Source: a virus. Taken from it: a stretch of 41,204 nucleotides of DNA. Positions within the stretch are counted from its first letter, which is position 1; every line of letters begins with the position of its first letter. This document shows positions 21,634 to 29,662 of the stretch, piece by piece. The notes under the pieces are model-generated. The model was not told the DNA's origin. It saw only the letters and a program-made list of their open reading frames with translations, and ran no database searches. Location of the stretch: IMG/VR virus record IMGVR_UViG_3300014497_000279, positions 1 through 41,204 of that record, one strand, 5' to 3'. A program made the position numbers and the translations under genes.

Positions 21634-21926
21634 GGCAGCGCGGCGAGGTCTGGTTCTGGCACGTCCTGGCCGGTCACCTGCACCGCACGGTGTCCGAGCT
21701 GCGGGCGACCATGTCGCGCCGTGAGTATCTGGAATGGTGGGAGTTCCACAAACGGAACCCCATCGATCCGGTAAGTCTGCACATCAAGCCGGCCGCCTTC
21801 GTTGCCTTCACCGCCGCCGCGCACAGCCAAGCCGGCACCAAGCGCGGCATGCAGCAATTCATGGATGTGTTGGTGCCCCGGTCGGATGAGGACGAGGCCC
21901 AAGACTGGTTCGACAATTTGGGATGA
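21256..21926 (+). CDS. Tail chaperone G-T fusion by programmed -1 frameshift
   Basis: Slippage at 21621-21627 moves the ribosome to the -1 frame, which stays open from there to the stop at 21926 and adds about 99 residues, for 223 in all. The added part runs from RLRQRGEVWFWHVLAG through MSRREYLEWWEFHKRN to DEAQDWFDNLG, matching T-type chaperone extensions. A GTG at 21690 could begin a separate protein, but it has no good ribosome binding site. An AAGGA at 21601-21605 may help the pause. This is the lambda G/GT design. Confidence 0.85.
21621..21627 (+). promoter_or_regulatory. Slippery site GGGAAAC
   Basis: The heptamer is of the X-XXY-YYZ type with zero-frame codons GGA (21622-21624) and AAC (21625-21627), two codons before the stop at 21631. 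A -1 slip is followed by an open frame to 21926. Confidence 0.85.
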
Positions 21927-21929
21927 CCC

Positions 21930-23897
21930 ATGGCTGACACTTTCGGGCGCTTTGCGGCGCAACCCATTGGCCCGTTACTGGCTGCGCGCGATGGCGGGCT
22001 GACGCTGGCCACCACCGCGGCTGCCGACCTGAGCCGCATGGCACTCTCGGACTTCGCGCTCAGCACTGGCACCGCCGGCGTTGAATTCGCTGTCTGGGGT
22101 GACGACGTACTGGCCGCTATGGTCGGCGTCGTCTCGCCGGCCGCGCCGCTGGAGGCACACCCTGGGGCCAGCGCTGCGGGCATCGGCTGGGAGCTGGCCA
22201 CCGGGCGGGTGCTGCAGGGCAACGGCGCGATCGCCAGCGGGCTGCCCTTGGCGAAGCACGGTGACATGGTGGGACTGCGCCTGACCTTCGGCAGCCCCAC
22301 CGTGCTGCAGCTGTACCTCAACGGCACGCAGGTGCACCAGCGCGAGATCAACCTGGCTGGTCCACTGCACTTCGCCGGGACGCTTTCCGCCACCAAGGCA
22401 GGTGGGCTGTGCATGGCGGTGAACGCGGGCCAGTGGGCAGCGCGCAGCGCCGCCGCAGAAGCGGGCTGGCGGCTGCCTGGCGCCGCGTCCGGCATCACCC
22501 GCTTGGCTGACATGGACTGGCTCACCGCGCCCGGGGACAGCCCTGCCAATGCCCGCTACGAAGGGTTGCTCGCCGATGGCTTGAGCCTTATCAGCGAGAT
22601 CAACTTCTGGCCCTGGGGAGGTGACCCCGTGAGCCAAACCAGCGCGGCCGAATGCGTCGTGCTGGATGCCGATGGGTTGCTGGACGACCTGGCGCTCAGC
22701 GGCGGCGCCGGGCTGCCGGTGCAGATCCGCGCTGGCGCGCTGGGCGGGATGCTGGCCGATGCTGCCGACGTGTTCCGGTTCACGGTGGACCGGATCGAGA
22801 TCAACGACGACGGCAGCAAGACCTTCCATTTCCGGGACGCCCACGACGACCTGGATGCCACCATCAACCGCGGAGTGTTCCTTCCCAACATCGCCGCGCT
22901 GGCGTGGAAGCCGCAGCCGGCGGTGATCGGCGCAGTGGCGAGCGTGCCGGCGATGGGCGCCAACTCGGATGCGACGGCCATGTTCGTGGCCGACGGCCCT
23001 ATCTACGCCGATGCCGTCATGGACCGTGCCGACCTGCTGGAGCCCGGCACGTTCACGGTGTCGCCCGACGGCCAGCAGCTGCTGATGAAGTCGCCGCCGG
23101 TCACGCCGGTGGTGGCCGATGTGTCGAGCGTCGGGCCCGGCCAGCAGCCCGCCAAGCTGCGGCAGGCGATGGCGGACCTGATGGGGCGCTTGGGCAAGGC
23201 CGCATGGTCGGCGGCCGATTGCTCGGCCATTGACGCGGCCACAGGCTATGCCGGCATCGGCTACTACGCCGGTAACGCGGTGACCGGGCGCGACGCTATG
23301 AACGCCATGCTGCCCAGCTATGGCGTGGGGTGCTATCAGGACCCGAACGGGGTCCTGCGGTTCGCCCGCGTCGTCGCGCCTGAGACGTTCGACGGCCCGC
23401 CCGCTTTCAACCTGAGCGGGGACGACCTGGCCGAGGATCTTCTGGCTGTGCCCGACGATGCCCCGAACCTGACGCGCCGCATGGCCTACCGGCCCAACGC
23501 GCAGGCGCTGGCCGCATCGGACATGGTCACCGACGTGGTGGACGTGCCGCAGGCGCGCCGCGACGAGCTGTCCGGGTTGTTCCGCGCTCAGGTGTACGGC
23601 GGTGCGCCGCTGCACCCGCACTATCGGCGCGCTGATTCGGCCGACCCGGTGATCTCTCTGTTCTGGGATGCCGGGGATGCCCAGGCGGAAATAGAGCGCG
23701 TTGTGTCGATCTACCGCACGCAGCGGTTCTTCTACCGCGTCAGCGTTCGCGGCGACCAGGACCTGGCGCCCCAGCCGGGTCAGGTGGGCCGGCTGACGTA
23801 CAACCGATATGACCTGCACGACGGCAAGCCGGTGCTGGTCCGGCGCGTAGAGCGCAACCCTGCCACGGGGGACGTGGTGCTGACGGTTTGGGGGTGA
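21930..23897 (+). CDS. Putative tail-hub/baseplate protein with SPRY-like N-terminus
   Basis: This 655-residue protein is placed before the tape measure. Residues about 40-170 (FAVWGDD ... ASAAGIGWELATGRVLQGNG ... DMVGLRLTFGSP ... LQLYLNGTQV) resemble a B30.2/SPRY concanavalin-like domain. The region from about 220 onward resembles tail-hub proteins: VFRFTVDRIEINDDGSKTFH, then a PAQP-type middle and, near the end, FFYRVSVRGDQDLAPQPGQV followed by GRLTYNRYDL. It probably forms part of the distal tail ring. Both domain calls are by pattern only. Confidence 0.6.
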   Translation: MADTFGRFAAQPIGPLLAARDGGLTLATTAAADLSRMALSDFALSTGTAGVEFAVWGDDVLAAMVGVVSPAAPLEAHPGASAAGIGWELATGRVLQGNGAIASGLPLAKHGDMVGLRLTFGSPTVLQLYLNGTQVHQREINLAGPLHFAGTLSATKAGGLCMAVNAGQWAARSAAAEAGWRLPGAASGITRLADMDWLTAPGDSPANARYEGLLADGLSLISEINFWPWGGDPVSQTSAAECVVLDADGLLDDLALSGGAGLPVQIRAGALGGMLADAADVFRFTVDRIEINDDGSKTFHFRDAHDDLDATINRGVFLPNIAALAWKPQPAVIGAVASVPAMGANSDATAMFVADGPIYADAVMDRADLLEPGTFTVSPDGQQLLMKSPPVTPVVADVSSVGPGQQPAKLRQAMADLMGRLGKAAWSAADCSAIDAATGYAGIGYYAGNAVTGRDAMNAMLPSYGVGCYQDPNGVLRFARVVAPETFDGPPAFNLSGDDLAEDLLAVPDDAPNLTRRMAYRPNAQALAASDMVTDVVDVPQARRDELSGLFRAQVYGGAPLHPHYRRADSADPVISLFWDAGDAQAEIERVVSIYRTQRFFYRVSVRGDQDLAPQPGQVGRLTYNRYDLHDGKPVLVRRVERNPATGDVVLTVWG

Positions 23898-23901
23898 TGC
23901 G

Positions 23902-24660
23902 GTGCTGATTGGTTATGGAATTCCACCGGCGTCGGTCGCCCTGGTCGGCGGCACCTGGCTCACCGACGATGGGGGCGCCGCCCTGTTCGATGGCCGGCCG
24001 GCGCGTCGGGCACGCATCGCGCGTACCGGAGCGCTGGCCATCAACATCACCCTGGCCGAGGCCATTGTGCCGGGCATCATCGCGGTCCTGGGCCTGAACG
24101 TGCCACCGGGCGTACTGGTCACGGCCGCCGGCGCCACCGCCACGACCATTCGCCTGCCCGACGGCAGCGTATGCGCCTGGCTGTTCCCCACGGGCAATGC
24201 GCTGGTCAGCGCCGTGGCCGTCTCCATCGCCACCGTCGTGACCAACGTGGAGGTGGGCGAAATCGCAGTGTTCAGTGCGGTTGACGTGGGAATCACCGAT
24301 GGCTGGGCGGTGGCACGCATCGACAGCAGCCTGCACAACCGAACCAAAGGTGGCCAGGTCAACACGGTGCCGGGGCCAACCTACAGAATGCTGACCGCCA
24401 CGCTGAGTGGGCGACCGACCGAGGTGGCTCGGAAAGGTGGTTTGGCCGGGACCGATTGGGAGACGCTGGGCGCGGCGCTGGCGGGCCGCCGGCGCGGGTG
24501 TGTGGTTCCGCAGTATCGGGACATGCTGACCAAGGCGTTTGACCCAGTGCTGGCCGCGCGCACCGCCATGTTCGGCTATGCCACCCAGTTGCCGACGGTC
24601 GAGAACATCAGCAGGCAGTATTTCCGAAGCACCCTGGAGTTTGAGGAGATCCCGGCATAA
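23902..24660 (+). CDS. Putative distal-tail protein, 252 residues
   Basis: A GTG start at 23902 follows the upstream stop by 4 bases. The product (MLIGYGIPPASVALVGGTWL) is beta-rich. Its second half (ARIDSSLHNRTKGGQVNTVP ... PTYRMLTATLSGRPTEVARK) and the final STLEFEEIPA resemble the C-terminal parts of distal-tail proteins. With its neighbour it likely forms the tail hub. Family not firmly recognised. Confidence 0.55.
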   Translation: MLIGYGIPPASVALVGGTWLTDDGGAALFDGRPARRARIARTGALAINITLAEAIVPGIIAVLGLNVPPGVLVTAAGATATTIRLPDGSVCAWLFPTGNALVSAVAVSIATVVTNVEVGEIAVFSAVDVGITDGWAVARIDSSLHNRTKGGQVNTVPGPTYRMLTATLSGRPTEVARKGGLAGTDWETLGAALAGRRRGCVVPQYRDMLTKAFDPVLAARTAMFGYATQLPTVENISRQYFRSTLEFEEIPA

Positions 24661-24693
24661 CTGGCATGATCCCCGAAAATCTCGGGAGTTTCT

Positions 24694-25020
24694 ATGACGC
24701 ACGGAAAGCTGTTCGTATCAACCCTACTACTGGTGGCGGCAGGTTGCTCGGCGCCGAAAGAAGACGGTTCGGAGAAAGCACTCCTGAACTGCATGTCAGC
24801 TATTCAGACCGGGTCGGGCGATCCTGTTGCTACCAAAGTTCCTTATGCGAAGGACTGGGGAACGGCAGGCGAGCACTATTTCTCGTGGCCAGCCGGCTCC
24901 GGTCTCGTGGTGGCCGGAAGCAAGCGTCCCCGCGAGGCTGACTCCGCGTCTTGCGTCACCGATGCAGCGGGAATCGTCACGTCCGTTTCCATCAACGGAG
25001 CGGACGTCCCAATCCAATAG
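24694..25020 (+). CDS. Small lipoprotein, moron candidate
   Basis: The 108-residue protein has a signal peptide and lipobox LVAAGC with lipidated Cys18 and Ser at the next position, predicting outer-membrane sorting. The mature part is about 90 residues with two further cysteines (LNCMSAIQ and ASCVTDAAG) that could pair. It is inserted between tail genes, preceded by a candidate promoter (TTGAGG at 24641, CATGAT at 24665) and followed by a strong terminator. The composition looks less GC-rich than the tail genes. It could block re-infection, like other phage lipoproteins; that role is inferred. Confidence 0.7.
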   Translation: MTHGKLFVSTLLLVAAGCSAPKEDGSEKALLNCMSAIQTGSGDPVATKVPYAKDWGTAGEHYFSWPAGSGLVVAGSKRPREADSASCVTDAAGIVTSVSINGADVPIQ

Positions 25021-25043
25021 CCCCATTTGTGGACGCCCCAAAA

Positions 25044-25066
25044 GCCCGCCCTGAGCGGGCTTTTTT
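25044..25066 (+). terminator. Rho-independent terminator after lipoprotein gene
   Basis: GCCCGC (25044-25049), loop CCTGA, GCGGGC (25055-25060), preceded by AAAA and followed by six T. It is nearly bidirectional. It insulates the lipoprotein gene from the tape measure gene. Confidence 0.9.
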
Positions 25067-25079
25067 ACTGGAAGAAGCC

Positions 25080-28000
25080 ATGAGCCTTTACACCCTGACC
25101 GTCGATCTTCTGATGAGAACAGGCGCCTTCGAGCGCGATTCCGGCAAGGCGGCACGTGTCGTCCAACGTGATATGGCCAGCATCCAGGCATCTATGTCGG
25201 ATGCAGCGCGGCGCGGCGCTGATGAAGTGGCTCAGGGCTTCCGCCGAGTAGCTGTCGAAGCCATCGGACTCACGTCCGCGCTCGCGGCTGCAAAAGCTGT
25301 AATCGGAAAGGCTGATGAGTGGACGAATCTGAACAACCGACTTCGGCTCGTGACTGCGGGGCAAGCGGAGTTCGCGGCTGCACAGGCAGAGGTTGTCCGG
25401 ATCGCGGCTGCGGCCCGGCAGCCGCTCGGAGCGACGGCCGAGCTGTACCAGCGAATCGCCATGAATCAAGAGGTGCTGAAGCTGTCCGGCGCTGATCTCG
25501 CCCGAGTCGTCGAGACCATCAGCAAAACGATGGTGATCAGCGGGACCACTGCGGCCGGAGCCGATGCGGCATTGGTGCAGCTCGGCCAAGCCTTCGCCTC
25601 TGGGACCCTCCGAGGCGAAGAGCTGAACTCCGTGATGGAACAGGCGCCAGCGCTTGCACAGGCCATTGCGAAAGGCCTCAACGTACCGATTGGCAAGCTC
25701 AGGGAACTAGGGGCCGCTGGCAAGCTGACTGCCAAGGACGTCATCGGGGCGCTTCAAAGCCAGGCCGCCGCCGTCGACGAATCCTTCGGGAAGATGAGCG
25801 CAACGGTCGGCCAGGCCACGACCCTGTTCAACAACAACCTGCAAGTCATGATCGGCCGCGCTGATGAAGCCACCGGCGCATCGCAGGCGCTCGCAGCCGG
25901 AATCGCGGTGCTCGGGAGCAACCTGCAGACGGTTGCCGTCGCCGGCGCTGCCGTCGCCGCGGGGCCGTTGACCAAGGCTTTACTGGCAAGGGTCGCCGCA
26001 GCCAATGCCGGAATCACCGCAGACAAGGCTGCTGCTGCGCAGAACCTCGCGGCCGCACAGCAGTTGGAGCTGCGCACCCGCGCAGCGATGCTCGATACGC
26101 AGGCCGAAGTTCGTCGATCCGCGACGATCGGCGGCAGTGTCTCGGTCAGCGCAAAAGCGGCGGCTGCCACGTTGGAACATCGCCAAGCAACGTTGCTCCT
26201 CGCCCAAGCGCAGGCCCAGGCGACCGCGGCGAACGCGAGCTGGATGGCCCGAGCAGGTGCATCAACGCTGGCGATGCTGGGTGGCCCGGCCGGCATCATC
26301 ACCATGTTGGCCACCGCGGCGGCCGGCTGGCTGCTGTTCCGCGACAACACCAATACAGCCGCAAGCGCGCTGATCGACTTCGGTGGCGCAGCGGACGCAG
26401 CCATCTCGAAGTTCCGCGAGCTGAACCGTCAGCAGCAGTCCGGCGAGATCCTGCGCCTGCAGAAGGAAATCGACGCTAACTACAAGACGATCACCGGCTC
26501 GATTGGCGAGATGGTGGCAGCCGCCACCAACTTCTCCAACGTCGGTCAGGCGTCGGCCTTCATCAAGGAAACTGAAAGACTCGATGCCGCATTCAAGGCA
26601 GGGAAAGTCACGGCGGACGAGTTCGCCACCGGCCTTGAGGCTGCCTGGCGGGCCATGATTGAAGGTTCCCCAGCCGCTGCCGCCGTCGCGAAGAGCCTGA
26701 CGGAAGAAACGGCTGCGGCTGCTACCGCTGGCCGGGAGGTCGACCGAAAGAGGTCGATCCTCGAGGCATTTACCGGGAGTAGCACACAGGCGAAGAGCGC
26801 AACCGACGCACTGTCGGGTTCGTTCAATGCGCTGGGCGATTCGGCCGGCGCAGCAGGCAAGCGCATCGCTTCGGCGATGCAATCGCTGCCGGGGCAGCTC
26901 GCGCGCGTCGGCAAGGGTGCGGCGGACGTCGCCAAGCTGGATGTGGCCGATTGGTTCAAGGAGGCGCAGGCCGGTGGCCTCGACTTCTCCAAGCGCGACG
27001 ACCCGAAGGTCAAGCAATACATCGAGCAGGGCGCCCAGTACATCCGGCTGCAGACCGAGCTGGCTGCCGCGCAGAAGAATTTCACTGAATCACGCAAGGC
27101 TGCCTCCGCAGCTGAGCGTGCCGGCGCGAAGGATCGCAAGGCAGATGCTGAGTCGATCAAGCGCTATCAGCAACAGGCAGAGGAAGCTGCTGGCGCGATG
27201 AACGGTCCGCTCGCTGAGGCGATGGCGAAGCATCTCAACAACTTGGCTCAGTACAACGAGCTATTGGAGAAGGGGGCTGTCGCCCAGGCCGACGCCAATG
27301 TACTGATGGCCCAGAGTGCCATGGAGTACGCCAAGCTTGCCACTCAGGTCGAGAAGGCGATGGGCGCTCCCGAGGCGTTGATTGCCGCCATGGACGGTGA
27401 GCTGGTGATGCTCGGCAAGGTCGGGCGCGCACGCGAGCTGTACCGCCGGCAGCTGATGAACGAGCGCGACATGCGCGAAGAGCTGCAGAAGGCAGTCGAG
27501 GCCGCCGGCAGCAAGGAAGCACTGGCGCTGGCCAAGGGGGCGGGCAGCTACGTGCAGTACGAACGGTCGATGCTGGACGCCGCCGATGCGGCGGCGGCCC
27601 TGTCTTTTCAGGTAGAAGAAGCGGCCGCCAACGTCGAAGCCTGGGCAAACGTCGTGTTGCATGGCGTGGATGGCGCCGCTGACGCCATGGCCGACTTCGT
27701 GGCCAGTGGCTTGCGTGACTTCAACGGTCTGTGGGATGACCTGAAGGACACGGCAAGGCAAGGGTTGCGCGACCTTGCCCGGGAGCTGCTGCAGCAGAAA
27801 TTGGTGATCCCGATCCAGACCAGGATCATGGACGGCATCAGCAACTGGGGCAGCCAAGGCGGCGGCTTCAGCATGGATAGCCTGATGGGGCTGTTCGGTG
27901 GCAACGGCTCTGCCGCTGGCGGGCAGAACGTGGGCAACATCGCCGGCCTGCTGGCCAAAGGGCAGGGGCTGTTCGGTGCGGGTGCCGCCAGCAGCGGCGC

Positions 28001-29657
28001 GGGCGCCGGCAGCCTGATGGGGTTCGGCAACAACATCGCCGCCTTTGCCGGCGGGGGCGCTAGCGCGGCCGGCGGCTCTGCCGCTGCCGGCGCAGGGGTA
28101 GCGGGTTCTACCGCCGCGGCCGCCGTCCCCATCATCGGGTGGATCGTCGCCGGCATGATGAAGAACGCCGAGCTGTTCGACCAAGGATGGGATATCGCCA
28201 ACGGCGAAAGCTGGGCCGGCAAGATCGCCACCGCCGGTGCGGTGGGCCTCGCGGACAAGGGGTTCCGTGGGCTGGGCTTCAACGACAAGACCGCATCGAT
28301 CCTGTCCGGGTCCAGCATCCACGCCAAGCTGTTCGGCCGCAGCGCGCCCAAGGTGACGGGGCAGGGGCTCACCGGCAGTTACGGCTTCGGTGGGTTCGAC
28401 GGCCAGTCCTACGCGGATATCAAGGCCAAGGGAGGCATGTTCCGCAGCGACAAGAAGTGGACCCAGTACGGCGCCCTTGACCCGGGCATCGACCGCACCT
28501 TTGACATGGCCGCGCGCCAGGTGCGCGGCGCCACGACGGACCTGGCCAAACAGCTGGGCGTCGACCTGTCGGGGCAGCTGGCTGGGGTGAAGGTGTCGCT
28601 GGGCAAGCTGCAGCTGTCGGCCGATTCGGCCGAGGCGAAATCGCAGCTGGAGGCCTATCTGGGCGACATGACCGACCGGCTGTTCACGGAGGCGGTGAAG
28701 GCGGCCGGGTTTGGTGGCCAGCTGGATGGGTACTTCGAGGCGTCAGACGTCTTCTCCGCGCTCAGTGCGTCCATCGCGCTGGCGGTGGGCAACGCCGACC
28801 AGCTCGGCCGCGCGCTGAATTCGATGGAGATCGAGAAGGTAAACAAGGCGGTGGACTACTTCCAGGACCTGGCCAGCGTGGCCGGCACGGACCTGGCCAC
28901 CCAGATCGAGAAGGTGAGTGGCCTGCTGGGCAACTACGCCAGCCTGATGGCTGACATAAGCACCCAGCTGCTCACCGGCGACCTGACCCAGTACCAGTCG
29001 CAGGCGCTCACGATTGAACGCACGTACCGCCAGCAGGTGAAGGCGGCCAACGACTACGCCAAGGCGCTGGGCCTGTCCGGCGCCCGCGCCGAGGACCTGG
29101 CCAAGATCGAGGCGTTGCGGGCGACGAACATGGGCAAGCTCCAGGCCCAGATCGACGCAGACAAGAAGGCGATGCGGTACGGGTTGGACACCAGCGACCT
29201 GTCGCCGCTGACCGACCAGGAGAAGCTCCAGAAGACGATGCAGGAGCTGGAGCGTGCGGTGGCCGGTGGCGACACCAGCGCCGCGCAGGCGGCCGCACAG
29301 GCGGCTCTGGGCTTTGGTCGGAACCTCTACGCCAGCGGGCAGGACTACAACGGCCTGTATGGCCAGGTGACCGGCCTAATCGACAGCATGAAGGTGGGCA
29401 ACCTCGACACCGAGGACGGCACCAGCATGGGCCAACTGGCCGACGCCATCGAGGCGCTGCCGGACAACTTCAGCCGGGCAGTGTTCGACCTGGTGGTCGA
29501 GGGGAAGGGCCAGGCCGAAACCAACGCAGCGCTGCAGCAGAGCAACGCCCTGCTGGCAGAACAGAACCAGCTGATCCGGGACCTGCTGTCGGTCACCACC
29601 ACGGGCGTACGCACCAGCAGCAGTTCGGCAATGCGCGAAGCACTCAACGCAAGGTAA
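25080..29657 (+). CDS. Tape measure protein
   Basis: The start at 25080 follows a GGAAG site just after the terminator. The 1525-residue product has the tape-measure domain at about residues 75-245 (LNNRLRLVTAGQAEFAAAQA ... AAARQPLGATAELYQRIAMN ... MEQAPALAQAIAKGLNVPIG). Long Ala-rich helices and membrane-like stretches follow (GPAGIITMLATAAAGWLLFR near 400), then more coiled coil, a Gly/Ala-rich region near 930-1020, and a globular C-terminal part. It sets tail length and enters the host membrane. By the usual helix rule of about 1.5 angstrom per residue it predicts a tail of about 230 nm. Confidence 0.92.
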   Translation: MSLYTLTVDLLMRTGAFERDSGKAARVVQRDMASIQASMSDAARRGADEVAQGFRRVAVEAIGLTSALAAAKAVIGKADEWTNLNNRLRLVTAGQAEFAAAQAEVVRIAAAARQPLGATAELYQRIAMNQEVLKLSGADLARVVETISKTMVISGTTAAGADAALVQLGQAFASGTLRGEELNSVMEQAPALAQAIAKGLNVPIGKLRELGAAGKLTAKDVIGALQSQAAAVDESFGKMSATVGQATTLFNNNLQVMIGRADEATGASQALAAGIAVLGSNLQTVAVAGAAVAAGPLTKALLARVAAANAGITADKAAAAQNLAAAQQLELRTRAAMLDTQAEVRRSATIGGSVSVSAKAAAATLEHRQATLLLAQAQAQATAANASWMARAGASTLAMLGGPAGIITMLATAAAGWLLFRDNTNTAASALIDFGGAADAAISKFRELNRQQQSGEILRLQKEIDANYKTITGSIGEMVAAATNFSNVGQASAFIKETERLDAAFKAGKVTADEFATGLEAAWRAMIEGSPAAAAVAKSLTEETAAAATAGREVDRKRSILEAFTGSSTQAKSATDALSGSFNALGDSAGAAGKRIASAMQSLPGQLARVGKGAADVAKLDVADWFKEAQAGGLDFSKRDDPKVKQYIEQGAQYIRLQTELAAAQKNFTESRKAASAAERAGAKDRKADAESIKRYQQQAEEAAGAMNGPLAEAMAKHLNNLAQYNELLEKGAVAQADANVLMAQSAMEYAKLATQVEKAMGAPEALIAAMDGELVMLGKVGRARELYRRQLMNERDMREELQKAVEAAGSKEALALAKGAGSYVQYERSMLDAADAAAALSFQVEEAAANVEAWANVVLHGVDGAADAMADFVASGLRDFNGLWDDLKDTARQGLRDLARELLQQKLVIPIQTRIMDGISNWGSQGGGFSMDSLMGLFGGNGSAAGGQNVGNIAGLLAKGQGLFGAGAASSGAGAGSLMGFGNNIAAFAGGGASAAGGSAAAGAGVAGSTAAAAVPIIGWIVAGMMKNAELFDQGWDIANGESWAGKIATAGAVGLADKGFRGLGFNDKTASILSGSSIHAKLFGRSAPKVTGQGLTGSYGFGGFDGQSYADIKAKGGMFRSDKKWTQYGALDPGIDRTFDMAARQVRGATTDLAKQLGVDLSGQLAGVKVSLGKLQLSADSAEAKSQLEAYLGDMTDRLFTEAVKAAGFGGQLDGYFEASDVFSALSASIALAVGNADQLGRALNSMEIEKVNKAVDYFQDLASVAGTDLATQIEKVSGLLGNYASLMADISTQLLTGDLTQYQSQALTIERTYRQQVKAANDYAKALGLSGARAEDLAKIEALRATNMGKLQAQIDADKKAMRYGLDTSDLSPLTDQEKLQKTMQELERAVAGGDTSAAQAAAQAALGFGRNLYASGQDYNGLYGQVTGLIDSMKVGNLDTEDGTSMGQLADAIEALPDNFSRAVFDLVVEGKGQAETNAALQQSNALLAEQNQLIRDLLSVTTTGVRTSSSSAMREALNAR

Positions 29658-29662
29658 TTCAC

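Noticed and set aside
21690-21926. Separate gene for the second chaperone from a GTG start
   Set aside because: No ribosome binding site, and the frame is open back to a properly phased slippery site, so the fusion explains it better.
21975-23819. 614-residue minus-strand frame opposite the tail-hub gene
   Set aside because: Shadow of a well-formed plus-strand gene; very Arg/His/Gly-rich and without a ribosome binding site.
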